This document shows, in pieces, positions 15,601-23,491 of a stretch of 34,359 nucleotides of DNA. The first letter of the stretch is position 1. Each line of letters begins with the position of its first letter. The notes beneath the pieces were generated by a model. That model saw nothing but the letters and a program-made list of their open reading frames with translations. It was not told where the DNA came from and did no database searches. The translations under genes and the position numbers were made by a program. The DNA is from an uncultured Alphaproteobacteria bacterium (GTDB lineage: Bacteria; Pseudomonadota; Alphaproteobacteria; UBA3830): assembly GCA_944390775.1 (NCBI GenBank), contig CALXQQ010000025.1, forward strand, positions 1-34,359. Direction: 5' to 3'.

Positions 15601-16278
15601 AAAGGAGACACTCCAATAACAGAAGATGATCTAAATACACTGCAAATCCCAATAGACGAACAATCGCCTAAAGAATTGAAAAAACGAAAAAGCGAATGGA
15701 ATGTAAGCGGCTTGCTATACTATATCTCCGTCTATACTAAAGTTGATGAGATATCTGATGTAAATAAACGCTTCTTATACAATCTTCTCAAACAATACAA
15801 TTGTATAATTTTAGATGAAGATTTAAGTCAACAATATATTCAATGGAAGAATAATGATACTATTATAAAGTCATTCAAAAAAATCGGCATTGAAGATATA
15901 GAATCAAAAACAAAGGAAAAGACTGACAAAACATGGGAAAACAATCTTCTAAATATATTCAACGAGCTAAAACAACAACAACCAAAATTTTCAGGCAAAG
16001 ATTTGATTGACTTTGTACAGAAAAGGATGAACGCATTATGGATAGATCCAACTAAGTTCACAGACATCAAACAAAAAATATGCATCAATGCCTGGAATAA
16101 CCTTGGCCGGTATATATATTTGATAAATACAGCTCAGCAATTCAAGACAAAACAAATCATCGCCATGTGTATCCCTACTCCCGAAAAACTACATCCAATG
16201 TATGTAGGACCTCGCATTAGCGATAATTTAGCAGCATATTTTGGAATAACAGATGAGTCTGAAAAAACAGATCAATAG
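12613..16278 (+). CDS. Large secreted protein with HEVGH zincin motif and seven ankyrin repeats
   Basis: A 1221-residue protein with a Sec signal peptide (about 1-27, ending DANA). In order: an alpha-helical region; a coiled coil (about 200-260) with two 21-residue copies of ADTST..IQELTAQIAE; a region with SFIHEVGHAYHHL, where H328-E329-V-G-H332 is a textbook zincin (HExxH) active site; a possible third ligand in WDGPTEML (Glu501); a disordered Ser/Thr/Asn-rich linker (about 660-698); seven ankyrin repeats (about 699-935, TPLH.AI..GNI.IVKALL); and a 285-residue helical C-terminus with no recognised domain. Ankyrin repeats in intracellular bacteria often bind host proteins, so a host-directed peptidase is plausible, but catalysis is inferred from the motif alone. 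The ATG at 12613 (gagga upstream) is chosen because the signal peptide begins there. A TATACT lies about 20 nt upstream. Confidence 0.85.
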   Translation: MKKKCLYLSLLTIAMIFTSSYDANANHSDLKRINSLIELPQSQSDETSSGEQNTHPEAIYNLLLHKLLSSQIQTDIDTYKKNLTTSIKETKQHRAKQILALGKKLGFKKATLNSKHMYVVDISWDSMKEYASNILKNSQGSIEENRDLKRLKTALSLVENISYKSDDRRFTNISDEQKDKIVDFCLNEDGIFEVATNLKDEQEKLREQADTSTELIQELTAQIAEATKKADTSTKRIQELTAQIAELTRQAKKLLAETLKNYTGFQRIASLLILNILNNIEQYKITDITKKISINAGNAAFNRILMTIFVPLDFTDAQITETSISFIHEVGHAYHHLLMNYDTTEYTIHTPLETFSIINSQAADFTTLFYPALSTQNFKNTVDNLAPIIKNIVDFDSIKKDINNNASFRLRSSDIIVKLFGRLILAGFGNKIFDTLSPDNIDSISIDDIFNENTIAKAIYIASMYIRKGLIDNTYQYSKEGQNFIFDEDELAESIWDGPTEMLTMIGIVPYLLNGETFAIIDKQNEFIAKKRTIASGDSSNEQNLGVFRHHEVGRESKKGLYTILKAITKDPKLLDGIDPETLAQKNQDSLNAKDQDIKATVFKSFEKIQYPNYPANLMHVEYPTLTLEKSDAIQTIATEILANITGPIEDKTIVTDASNDISKPISSQNKESIDSSTPDTNATSNANLAKPLNAPPTKKDEELIEAVEDDDTAKVNELLQNHQDVNVNISDPEPLLCIAVQNNNTDIVKALLEHKDINVNIQDSMQVTPLHIAIQKGNIDIVKALLAHKYINVNIQTTMGLTPLHIAIQNGNIDIVKALLEHKDINVNIQTTMGLTPLHFAIRKGKIEIVNALLEHKDIDVNIQTIIVSPPLHFAIQKGNIEIIKTLLARKDIDVNLESYTNMTPLYMAVQNNNFEIAKLLVNKDATNSKVNDNAQRKRPGDISKYPREFSKLRLLLNPIYECALLATEDEMNNALNEIGIQIPEEKIAALRKKLKGDTPITEDDLNTLQIPIDEQSPKELKKRKSEWNVSGLLYYISVYTKVDEISDVNKRFLYNLLKQYNCIILDEDLSQQYIQWKNNDTIIKSFKKIGIEDIESKTKEKTDKTWENNLLNIFNELKQQQPKFSGKDLIDFVQKRMNALWIDPTKFTDIKQKICINAWNNLGRYIYLINTAQQFKTKQIIAMCIPTPEKLHPMYVGPRISDNLAAYFGITDESEKTDQ
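13237..13362 (+). repeat. Two 63-bp tandem units inside the coiled coil
   Basis: Units begin at 13237 and 13300 with the same GCAGATACATCAAC and differ at only a few bases. They encode the duplicated 21-residue coiled-coil segment of the ankyrin protein. Confidence 0.9.
14713..15420 (+). repeat. Ankyrin repeat region (102-bp units)
   Basis: Seven 34-codon units. Units 3, 4 and 5 (about 14911-15215) are highly similar at DNA level, with units 3 and 4 differing at only a handful of positions. That suggests recent unit duplication or gene conversion. The spacing between units is exactly 102 bp in the middle of the array. Confidence 0.9.
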
Positions 16279-16289
16279 CAGCATAAAGC

Positions 16290-16368
16290 GAAGAGGTATG
16301 GACTAAATACACATATCTCTTCCTCTGCACAAAAAACAGAATCGCAATCACATTGCGCCTGGCTTTTT
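16290..16368 (+). terminator. Two hairpins after the ankyrin gene, the second a probable terminator
   Basis: The first hairpin pairs GAAGAGGTATG (16290-16300) with CATATCTCTTC (16312-16322) over 11 bp with one G-T pair, but has no T-run. The second, CGCAAT-CAC-ATTGCG (16343-16357), is followed by CCTGGC and TTTTT (16364-16368), a plausible intrinsic terminator. Confidence 0.5.
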
Positions 16369-16414
16369 ACATAACATGTAGATATAGTTGAGCTGTGAAG
16401 TTTATAGGTTTATT

Positions 16415-17527
16415 ATGTATTTATTCATGGCGGTTATCAACATAGCAGTAATTTCCGTAATTTACTGGCGTTATTGTTCTCCGTTACCGATTAAAGGGAA
16501 ATTTTCTCTTTTGCTCTTATTACTATCCATAGGATTTCTCCCTGGTTTCATTGGAGTTTTTCAATTAAACAGCATTATTCCGCATGTGATATATTTTTCT
16601 TTTACTTTATCATTAGTGATATTCACTCTCACTATTTTCAGAGATGTAGCATGGATAGTACTATATTGGCTATCATCAGCGACAAGTGCGGATATAATCC
16701 CCAATCCATCTCACTATGGGACAAAGCTATTGAGGACAAATGCTGTAACTTTGCTAATATCACTATTGATCACCCTATACTCACTATATGAGGGACGTTC
16801 GATACCACAAATACGAAACGTAACGATATGCTCGTCCAAGTTACGACATAGCTACAGGGTCGCTATTTTGAGCGATATGCACATAACAAGAGCATCTGAT
16901 TCTGCGAAACTGAAAGCTATTGTCGATCTCACAAACTCGCAACATCCCGACATAATTATATTGGCAGGAGACACCGTTGACGATCGTGCAGACATGATAT
17001 GGGATAAGCTAGAAATTCTGAAAAACCTATCGGCGCAACATGGAATATTTGCAGTAGCAGGGAATCATGAGTTTTATCGAGGATTAAATGGAGGCATAAA
17101 CGCGATAAAATCTCTTGGTTTCACTTTTCTAGAAAACAATGGTCTATGGATCGACGAATATTTATATATTGGAGGCATTCCTGATGTTTTTTCATACAAT
17201 GGGCACAAAAGAAAAATAGATTTACCTACGACATTTACGGGGAGCATAGAGTCTCAATTTCGCATACTGATATCTCACACGCCGTATGATTTTGGCGCTC
17301 AGAACAATCTATTTGATTTAGAAGTGTCTGGACACACGCATGGCGGACAATTTTTTCCATTTCACATAGTCGCGTATTTAAAAAATAATTTTTTAGCAGG
17401 CATGTATGAATTATCTCAACACACGACTTTATATGTATCGCGTGGAGTAGGGCAATGGGGTCCACAAATGAGGTTTCTTGCTCCTTCAGAAATAACTCTT
17501 CTGGAATTAAGGCCAAGCACACCTTAG
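16415..17527 (+). CDS. Membrane-anchored metallophosphoesterase (YkuE/YaeI type)
   Basis: The 370-residue protein starts with four hydrophobic helices (within about residues 1-125). A cytoplasmic or periplasmic calcineurin-like phosphoesterase domain follows, with all ligands present: SDMH (Asp154, His156), GDTVDD, GNHE, a later SHTP and GHTHGGQ (about 306-312). Family members cleave phosphodiesters or pyrophosphates with two metal ions. The YaeI/YkuE relatives have one N-terminal helix or a Tat signal, so four helices are more than usual. The natural substrate cannot be read, though lipid-linked substrates are often suggested for this group. The ATG at 16415 has only a weak tagg upstream; a TTG at 16388 would add 9 residues. 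It precedes rarA by 84 nt. Confidence 0.85.
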   Translation: MYLFMAVINIAVISVIYWRYCSPLPIKGKFSLLLLLLSIGFLPGFIGVFQLNSIIPHVIYFSFTLSLVIFTLTIFRDVAWIVLYWLSSATSADIIPNPSHYGTKLLRTNAVTLLISLLITLYSLYEGRSIPQIRNVTICSSKLRHSYRVAILSDMHITRASDSAKLKAIVDLTNSQHPDIIILAGDTVDDRADMIWDKLEILKNLSAQHGIFAVAGNHEFYRGLNGGINAIKSLGFTFLENNGLWIDEYLYIGGIPDVFSYNGHKRKIDLPTTFTGSIESQFRILISHTPYDFGAQNNLFDLEVSGHTHGGQFFPFHIVAYLKNNFLAGMYELSQHTTLYVSRGVGQWGPQMRFLAPSEITLLELRPSTP

Positions 17528-17611
17528 CGTTTATCATTTTCCAGAGGCTATTTTCTCTTTAGATAATTTTGGTAAAATCGTCGAGATGGATTTAAGGAAG
17601 GAGAAACGACA

Positions 17612-18856
17612 ATGGAGCTGTTCACAAAAATAGCGCCATTGGCTGACAGGATCAGGCCCAAGGAATTCGATGAGCTTATTGGACAAACCATAACCTATCA
17701 GATTGCGAATTACTCCAATCCTCCATCTTTAATTCTGTGGGGACCTCCGGGATCAGGCAAGACATCCTTTGCCAAAATATTAGCGAACAAGAGCGGATTA
17801 AGATTCGAAGAGACATCTGCGGTAATGCACGCGACAGCAAAATTTAGATCGATATTTGCAGAATTAGAGAAAAATTCGCAAGAACGCATTATCCTACTTA
17901 TTGATGAAATTCATCATCTCAACAAAAGCCAGCAAGATATTTTCCTTCCGCATTTAGAGAATGGTTCTGTGATATTGTTTGGCACCACGACCGAAAATCC
18001 ATCTTTTGAATTACGTCCAGCTTTATTATCTCGCTGTAAAGTAATTACTTTCAATCGACTCACGCTTGAGGATTTAGACAAAATTTTGGTGAGAGCGGAA
18101 GAATATGTAGGAAAGAAACTACCTCTCACTCCAGATGCGCGACAATATCTATGTCTTATATCTGACGGGGATAGTCGTTATCTTCTCAACAGAGCAGAGG
18201 AGCTACTAGCTCTACACACAACTCAACCTCTCACACTAGAGGGTTTAAAACAATTCTCTCCCAAACGTGCTGCGGTATATGATAAATCTCTGGAAGAGCA
18301 TTACAATCTCATTAGTGCGTTTCACAAATCGCTAAGAGGCTCAGATCCGGACGCAGCTCTCTACTGGATGAATCGCATGTTAACAGCGGGAGAAGATCCG
18401 CTATACATAACTCGCAGACTAATTCGTTTTGCCTCCGAAGATGTGGGTCTAGCAGATCCTGAAGCACTACCGCAAGCATTAGCTGCTCATCAGAGTTACA
18501 ACATACTAGGATCTCCTGAAGGAGAAGTTGCAATATCCAACGCTGTTGTATATTTAGCTATGGCTCCAAAATCGAATGCGGGATACAAAGCTTACAATGA
18601 ATCTCGAAAATGCGCAGAGCTCTACGGATCTTTACCTGTTCCGATGAACATACGTAATGCACCGACAAAATTAATGAAAGAGCTTGGGTATGGCGCAGGA
18701 TATGTATATGATCACAACACGCCTAATGCTTATGGTGGTAACAATTTTTTTCCAGATGAGCTGTCGCGAAAAAAGTTCTATTCTCCTGTGGAAAGAGGAT
18801 TCGAACGAGAACTAAAAAAACGCTCCGATTGGCTAGACAAGCATCGGAAAAAGTAG
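17612..18856 (+). CDS. rarA: Replication-associated recombination protein A (AAA+ ATPase)
   Basis: It is a clamp-loader-like AAA+ ATPase acting at stalled forks (RarA/MgsA, Mgs1/WRNIP1 family). The 414-residue protein shows PLADRIRPKEFDELIGQ at the start, Walker A GPPGSGKT (44-51), Walker B LLIDEIHHLNKSQQD, sensor 1 with FGTTTENPSFEL and an LLSRC arginine-finger box, followed by the tetramerisation domain (RGSDPDAALYWMNRML, then EDVGLADP) and a Pro/Asn-rich C-terminus. The start codon follows aaggaaggag. It converges on the TadE-like gene with 25 nt between and no clear terminator. Confidence 0.96.
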   Translation: MELFTKIAPLADRIRPKEFDELIGQTITYQIANYSNPPSLILWGPPGSGKTSFAKILANKSGLRFEETSAVMHATAKFRSIFAELEKNSQERIILLIDEIHHLNKSQQDIFLPHLENGSVILFGTTTENPSFELRPALLSRCKVITFNRLTLEDLDKILVRAEEYVGKKLPLTPDARQYLCLISDGDSRYLLNRAEELLALHTTQPLTLEGLKQFSPKRAAVYDKSLEEHYNLISAFHKSLRGSDPDAALYWMNRMLTAGEDPLYITRRLIRFASEDVGLADPEALPQALAAHQSYNILGSPEGEVAISNAVVYLAMAPKSNAGYKAYNESRKCAELYGSLPVPMNIRNAPTKLMKELGYGAGYVYDHNTPNAYGGNNFFPDELSRKKFYSPVERGFERELKKRSDWLDKHRKK

Positions 18857-18881
18857 TGCGGCAAAAAGGTCAACGAGCTTG

Positions 18882-19718
18882 CTATCTGTCTGCTGGAACC
18901 GTCTCACTAAACAAACCGGCGCGTGGAGCAAAAACAGCCACATTTTCGAAGTAAAATTGATCTGACACACCATTGTGAGGTGCATGAGCAAACAAAAAAC
19001 CGAATTCTTCGCGACTACTTGATTGGCTCCATCTACGTCCATCTACCTTTTCATAAGTTGAACTCATAGGCGCATAGAAAACAATAGATGATACTAACAT
19101 CTTTACCTCGCCAGGCTGCATACTTAATCCCGAATATATGCTTTCAGGTATAGCATTGTTTAAAATTTTAACGCGAGACCGAGCTTCAGTCATCACATGA
19201 TAAACACCTCCAATTGTTTTTGGATCTCCTCCATATTGGTATTTTAAAACCCACTTAACTGATGCACGCCCGCTTGCATCGCATTTTACATAGTAAAGAA
19301 AACCATGAGGAAAGCCCGGTCCAACAAAAGGACCTCCCGGACCTTTTTTAGAGCGCATTGATGTGCCCGGATAAATGCTTAGATAGGCGGCATCAGTGGC
19401 ATACTGTAAATCACGTTTCGTTATAGCTTTATTTGCACGATACTTTGAAGTTGTTTGTAATATTTGTGCCAGCTGATACGACACAAATTTCATCTGCTCA
19501 TTATAGCGATTCACTTTTGGAACATCATGAAGATAATAAATCAACGCTAAAAACACAGGGACAGAAAAAGCAAATTCTATAAGAATCGCACCTGCACTTG
19601 ATTTTCTAGACAAAAAACCGCTGGCAAAACAACAGATTCTGGTGCAGAACCTATGTAGAGTTTTTTGCCTTAGAGGCAGTTGCCCCCCCCCCTGGTCGGC
19701 TATATTTTTTTTGCTCAA
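18882..19718 (-). CDS. TadE-like pilus assembly protein; start frame depends on a G10 tract
   Basis: The frame codes for 278 residues when begun at a TTG (19718). The hydrophobic helix GAILIEFAFSVPVFLALIYYL preceded by SRKSS is typical of TadE/TadG proteins, which are membrane-anchored and help build Flp/Tad pili. The rest is a globular extracytoplasmic domain rich in Tyr and Gly. The TTG has no usable Shine-Dalgarno. A far better start, the ATG at 19725 with aaagga 7 nt upstream, is in another frame because of a run of ten G between bases 19683 and 19692. With nine G (or twelve), that ATG would read MKLEQKKYSRPGGGQL and continue into this frame, giving 280 residues. As written, the gene may thus be off, phase-variable, or affected by a homopolymer sequencing error. 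It follows secA by about 86 nt. Confidence 0.7.
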   Translation of the reverse strand: MSKKNIADQGGGQLPLRQKTLHRFCTRICCFASGFLSRKSSAGAILIEFAFSVPVFLALIYYLHDVPKVNRYNEQMKFVSYQLAQILQTTSKYRANKAITKRDLQYATDAAYLSIYPGTSMRSKKGPGGPFVGPGFPHGFLYYVKCDASGRASVKWVLKYQYGGDPKTIGGVYHVMTEARSRVKILNNAIPESIYSGLSMQPGEVKMLVSSIVFYAPMSSTYEKVDGRRWSQSSSREEFGFLFAHAPHNGVSDQFYFENVAVFAPRAGLFSETVPADR

Positions 19719-19725
19719 GCTTCAT
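19651..19725 (-). CDS. Short leader frame starting at the strong ATG (24 aa, off-frame of TadE)
   Basis: ATG at 19725 with aaagga (19733-19738) at 7 nt spacing; codes for MKLEQKKYSRPGGG, then ATASKAKNST and a TAG at 19651. It is the product predicted with ten G in the tract, and is most easily read as the interrupted first part of the TadE-like gene, not a separate peptide. Confidence 0.55.
   Translation of the reverse strand: MKLEQKKYSRPGGGATASKAKNST
19683..19692 (-). repeat. G10 homopolymer (C10 on plus strand)
   Basis: Ten consecutive C on the plus strand. A run of eight T (19705-19712) lies 12 bp away in the same leader. Both are candidate slippage sites in the start region of the TadE-like gene. 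Confidence 0.95.
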
Positions 19726-19811
19726 TGTGATATCCTTTACAGCTATATCAAATTTAATACAAAAGCTATGTATATACAAGCTGCACGCATCACCCGCCTG
19801 AGCAAAACCAT

Positions 19812-22490
19812 CTACGCAAAACGACCGTGGCAATATTTATATTTTTTCCCGCTACCACACGGACACGGCGCATTACGAGATACAGCAAACGGATCCTTAT
19901 CCTCTGTCTCGTCCATCGTTGAGCTGAATTCCTTCTTAGAGATGATTTCACCATCCAAAGTAATATTGTCATCATGCTCAGGAATAACATCGTGAATTTC
20001 ATCTGCTGCTCGCTCTGGCGATGACGACAACTCAAACAAAGACAGAATCCTAACCGCCTCTTCTCGAATCATACGAGACATTCCTTCAAATAAATTAAAC
20101 GCTTCTTGCTTGTATTCATTCAACGGATCTCTCTGACCATAGGCTCGTAAATTTATACCCTGCCTAAGCCTGTCTAAATTCAACAAATGCTCCTTCCAAT
20201 ACTGATCAATAAGTCGCAATAGAACCGTACGCTCCATGTAACGAATAATTTCAGGCGTATACATTTGCTCTTTTTTCTGCATTTTTGCGTCGATCTCTTC
20301 CATAAGGATATCCACGGCGTTGTCTCGCGTGAGATTGTCGCTCGGCTCTAATTTGATGTTGGGACCAAAAAGCGCCGCCAATCTATCGTTGATGGTATTG
20401 AAATCCCACATATCAACCGGTGTCTCTCCTTCGACAAGACCAAAAATTATATCCTGAACCGTCTCAACACACATATCGCGAATATCCGCACTGCAGTCCA
20501 GATCATCTTCCATTAGCTCACGACGCTGAGAATATATAACCTTGCGCTGATCATTCATAACATCGTCAAACTTAAGCAAATGTTTGCGAATGTCATAATT
20601 CCGCGCCTCTACCTTCATCTGAGCTTTTTCCAGCGCTTTGTTTACCCACGGGTGAGTAATCGCTTCACCTTCCTCAATGCCGAGTTTTCTGAGAGTGGAA
20701 TCTAAACGCTCCGCACCAAAAATCCGCATAAGATCATCTTCCAACGATAGGAAAAACTTCGATGATCCCGGATCTCCTTGTCTGCCCGAACGCCCTCGTA
20801 GCTGATTGTCTATACGACGACTTTCATGCCGCTCCGTGCCAATAACATACAATCCTCCAGCTTCCTTGACTCGTATGTTATCCTCTTCAATCTCCTTCTC
20901 AATACGTTGAGCAATTTCTTCCCTCATATGAGGATCTTCAATGCCCAATAACTCCTTCCCAAGACGAGCTTCTAAGTTGCCTCCCAGCTTAATGTCTGTA
21001 CCTCTACCAGCCATGTTGGTCGCAATCGTAACCGCACCAGATTTACCCGCCTCTGCGATAATTTGCGCTTCTACATCATGATAACGAGCGTTCAAAACAT
21101 TGTGCGGAATTCCCGCCTTTTTGAGAAGAGAGGACATATGCTCAGATTTCTCAATGCTGACTGTACCAACCAATACAGGTTGTTTGCGCTCGTAACACTC
21201 CTTGATCAACTTTATCATCGCATCATATTTTTCGCGCGCAGTACGATAAACTTCGTCGTCCAAATCTTTTCTATTAACCGGTTTATTCGTAGGTATAACC
21301 AATGTCTCTACCTTGTATATTTCAGATAACTCCTGCGCTTCCGTAGCCGCCGTTCCTGTCATGCCAGATAACTTCTTATACATGCGGAAGAAATTCTGAA
21401 ATGTAATAGATGCTAATGTCTGGTTTTCCATCTCAACATTAACGTGTTCCTTGGCCTCAATCGCCTGATGTAAACCATCAGAATACCTGCGCCCTTCCAT
21501 CATACGTCCGGTAAATTCATCAATTATGATAACCTTCCCGTCCTTGACAATATAATCCACATCTCGCTTGAACAAAAAATGCGCTTTCAACGCATTGTTC
21601 ACATGATGCACAATCGCTATGTTGGGTAAATCATACAAATTTTCAGATTGAAGTAACCCATGCTGCGATAGCAATTGCTCAATATGCTCATTCCCACATT
21701 CAGTGAGAGTCACTGTACGCTGCTTCTCGTCAACTTCGTAATCCTCAGCAACTAAACTAGGTATTACCGCATCAACACGATTATATAAATCCGCAGAATC
21801 CTCAGCCGCTCCCGAAATAATTAAAGGTGTACGCGCCTCATCAATTAAAATGCTATCTACCTCGTCAACAATGGCATAATTAAACGGACGCATCACTAGT
21901 TCAGATGCCGCAAATTTCATGTTGTCTCGTAAATAATCAAACCCTAGCTCGTTGTTCGTAGCATAGGTCACATCACAGGCATATTGCTCACGCCTCTGGC
22001 TATCCGTTAAACCATGGGTGATAATTCCAACCGTTAATCCCAAAAAACGATAAATCTTCCCCATCCATTCCGCATCGCGTCTGGCCAAATAATCGTTCAC
22101 AGTAACAACATGTACACCCTTGCCTTCTAATGCATTCAAATAAACCGCTATGGCCGCAACAAGAGTCTTACCCTCTCCCGTCTTCATCTCCGCTATCATG
22201 CCATGATGCAAAGCTTGAGCTCCTACTAACTGTACGTCAAATGGTCTCAATCCTAACGTGCGCTTGGCCGCTTCTCGCACCACAGCAAAAGCTTCAACTA
22301 ACAGATCGTCTAGTGTCTCTCCATCCGCTAATCTCTGCCTAAATTCATTAGTTTTAGCCGGAAAATCATCATCCGATAAAGATAGCATGTCGGACTCAAT
22401 AGCATTTACCTGCTGCGCAACAGATAAATAGCGCTTTACAATCCTATCGTTATGCGATCCAAAAACCGACTTCAACAAATCATAAAACAT
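19812..22490 (-). CDS. secA: Preprotein translocase ATPase SecA
   Basis: It powers export of signal-peptide proteins through SecYEG. The 892-residue protein has the full SecA order: DEAD-type motor with MKTGEGKTL (Walker A), [11 protein letters not shown] and [20 protein letters not shown], the protein cross-linking domain, the second motor half with [14 protein letters not shown] and [18 protein letters not shown], the scaffold helix, and the C-terminal zinc-binding [14 protein letters not shown] needed for SecB and lipid contact. It is therefore a complete housekeeping enzyme. The ATG at 22490 follows gtgggg. A promoter with TATAAT at 22530-22535 is likely. It serves the many signal-peptide proteins encoded nearby. 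Confidence 0.98.
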   Translation of the reverse strand: MFYDLLKSVFGSHNDRIVKRYLSVAQQVNAIESDMLSLSDDDFPAKTNEFRQRLADGETLDDLLVEAFAVVREAAKRTLGLRPFDVQLVGAQALHHGMIAEMKTGEGKTLVAAIAVYLNALEGKGVHVVTVNDYLARRDAEWMGKIYRFLGLTVGIITHGLTDSQRREQYACDVTYATNNELGFDYLRDNMKFAASELVMRPFNYAIVDEVDSILIDEARTPLIISGAAEDSADLYNRVDAVIPSLVAEDYEVDEKQRTVTLTECGNEHIEQLLSQHGLLQSENLYDLPNIAIVHHVNNALKAHFLFKRDVDYIVKDGKVIIIDEFTGRMMEGRRYSDGLHQAIEAKEHVNVEMENQTLASITFQNFFRMYKKLSGMTGTAATEAQELSEIYKVETLVIPTNKPVNRKDLDDEVYRTAREKYDAMIKLIKECYERKQPVLVGTVSIEKSEHMSSLLKKAGIPHNVLNARYHDVEAQIIAEAGKSGAVTIATNMAGRGTDIKLGGNLEARLGKELLGIEDPHMREEIAQRIEKEIEEDNIRVKEAGGLYVIGTERHESRRIDNQLRGRSGRQGDPGSSKFFLSLEDDLMRIFGAERLDSTLRKLGIEEGEAITHPWVNKALEKAQMKVEARNYDIRKHLLKFDDVMNDQRKVIYSQRRELMEDDLDCSADIRDMCVETVQDIIFGLVEGETPVDMWDFNTINDRLAALFGPNIKLEPSDNLTRDNAVDILMEEIDAKMQKKEQMYTPEIIRYMERTVLLRLIDQYWKEHLLNLDRLRQGINLRAYGQRDPLNEYKQEAFNLFEGMSRMIREEAVRILSLFELSSSPERAADEIHDVIPEHDDNITLDGEIISKKEFSSTMDETEDKDPFAVSRNAPCPCGSGKKYKYCHGRFA

Positions 22491-22529
22491 GTTTTCCCCA
22501 CCAACTTAGTAAAAATAGTGTATACTGCG

Positions 22530-22567
22530 ATTATAAATAAAGGATTAACATATGTACACTCCTTTAT
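22530..22567 (-). promoter_or_regulatory. secA promoter with overlapping inverted repeat
   Basis: On the minus strand, TGTACA (22553-22558), 17 bp, TATAAT (22530-22535). ATAAAGGA (22537-22544) and TCCTTTAT (22560-22567) form an 8-bp inverted repeat spanning the -35 box and most of the spacer. It could be an operator or a weak terminator for the HIT gene upstream. Confidence 0.5.
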
Positions 22568-22598
22568 AATTACAAGAAAATACAAATGCAATGGGCGT

Positions 22599-23087
22599 CT
22601 AAATTTCTTCTAAGTTGCTTTGAGCCGCTCTAATGCGCGCAGCTAATTCTTCAAAATCAGGATTCGGCCCATGATATTCATGCGAAGAAACATAGCCTTC
22701 GTACTTCTCAAAATACTTGTTGTAATCCGTATGTATCGGACGCCATCCCCCTGCAGTTTCATGTAATGGGAATAATTTCGCATGAACGTGGTTAATCCCA
22801 AACCCTTCGTAAATTAACGCTGTGCGTCCCACATCGTCAAATGCACGATCCAATAGCTGACCAACCTTAGCTGCAGCTAAAGTCAAATCCGATAAAACTT
22901 GCGGCGGTAACTGAAAAGCATAACTCGGATAGTGCTTTTTGGGAATCACAACAGATGCTCCCAGAGTGTTGGGAAAAATCGATAAAAATGCTAAATGCTT
23001 GTCGTCTTCCCAAATTTTATATACCGGACTCTCGCCCCTGACAATTTTACAAAAAATACAATCTTGTTCTTCTTGTGTTAAAGACAT
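22599..23087 (-). CDS. HIT-family nucleotide hydrolase/transferase
   Basis: A 162-residue cytoplasmic protein of the histidine-triad superfamily, which cleaves phosphoesters or phosphoramidates of nucleotides (for example AppppA or AMP-lysine). The N-terminal IFCKIVRGESPVYKIWED and LGASVVIPKKHY are typical. The active-site motif reads HVHAKLFPL (His100, His102, Lys104), so the third His of the triad is Lys, as in a HIT subgroup with H-x-H-x-K. The frame extends 25 codons upstream, but the ATG at 23087 has a gaggagg Shine-Dalgarno and is chosen. It lies only 11 nt after the DUF4280 gene, so it appears to be the last gene of the vgrG operon, an unexpected context. It may be a housekeeping gene that merely sits there. 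Confidence 0.88.
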   Translation of the reverse strand: MSLTQEEQDCIFCKIVRGESPVYKIWEDDKHLAFLSIFPNTLGASVVIPKKHYPSYAFQLPPQVLSDLTLAAAKVGQLLDRAFDDVGRTALIYEGFGINHVHAKLFPLHETAGGWRPIHTDYNKYFEKYEGYVSSHEYHGPNPDFEELAARIRAAQSNLEEI

Positions 23088-23098
23088 CAAAACCTCCT

Positions 23099-23488
23099 CT
23101 ATGCCGTTTGCGCTACCATCTGCGGAACAACAGAAATCGAAATCATACCGCCATACGCACATGGTAACATGGAAGAATTAGTAATAACAGGCCCAGTCAT
23201 CACCATCGTAGTCGGTGCAGTAGGAATCCACATGCCAACCGGTACCGGAATACATGGACCCGGAGTTAAAACGCCAAGCGCCGCCGCTGTCAGTGCAGCC
23301 GTGGTCGGATTGCATAAACTCGTACATAAAGCAAAAGGCGGCACATTCAAAAAAGGAATACAGTCTGTGCACGCCCCAACCGGCATACCACATGCCATAG
23401 TCATAGATGTAGGCAGAAATGTAAGCGGCATAGGTGCCATCCCAAAAGAACATTTAGCCAAAGATCCTGTAGTCGCCATAAAACCCAT
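23099..23488 (-). CDS. PAAR-like protein (DUF4280)
   Basis: A 129-residue protein that fits the DUF4280 family by its Cys and Pro pattern: an early KCSFG, then TDCIPFLNVPPFALC, CNPTTAALTAAALGVLTPGPCIP, and a final CAYGGMISI. DUF4280 proteins are PAAR-like caps that sit on VgrG spikes of type VI secretion systems or on phage-tail-like contractile devices. The position directly after vgrG and the MORN gene supports this. The ATG at 23488 has a perfect taaggagg. Other frames across the region are shadows. No effector domain is fused to it. Confidence 0.85.
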   Translation of the reverse strand: MGFMATTGSLAKCSFGMAPMPLTFLPTSMTMACGMPVGACTDCIPFLNVPPFALCTSLCNPTTAALTAAALGVLTPGPCIPVPVGMWIPTAPTTMVMTGPVITNSSMLPCAYGGMISISVVPQMVAQTA

Positions 23489-23491
23489 AAT

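Noticed and set aside
18882-19718. Treating the TTG at 19718 as the ordinary start of the TadE-like gene
   Set aside because: It lacks a Shine-Dalgarno at usable distance, while the ATG at 19725 has an excellent one in the other frame.
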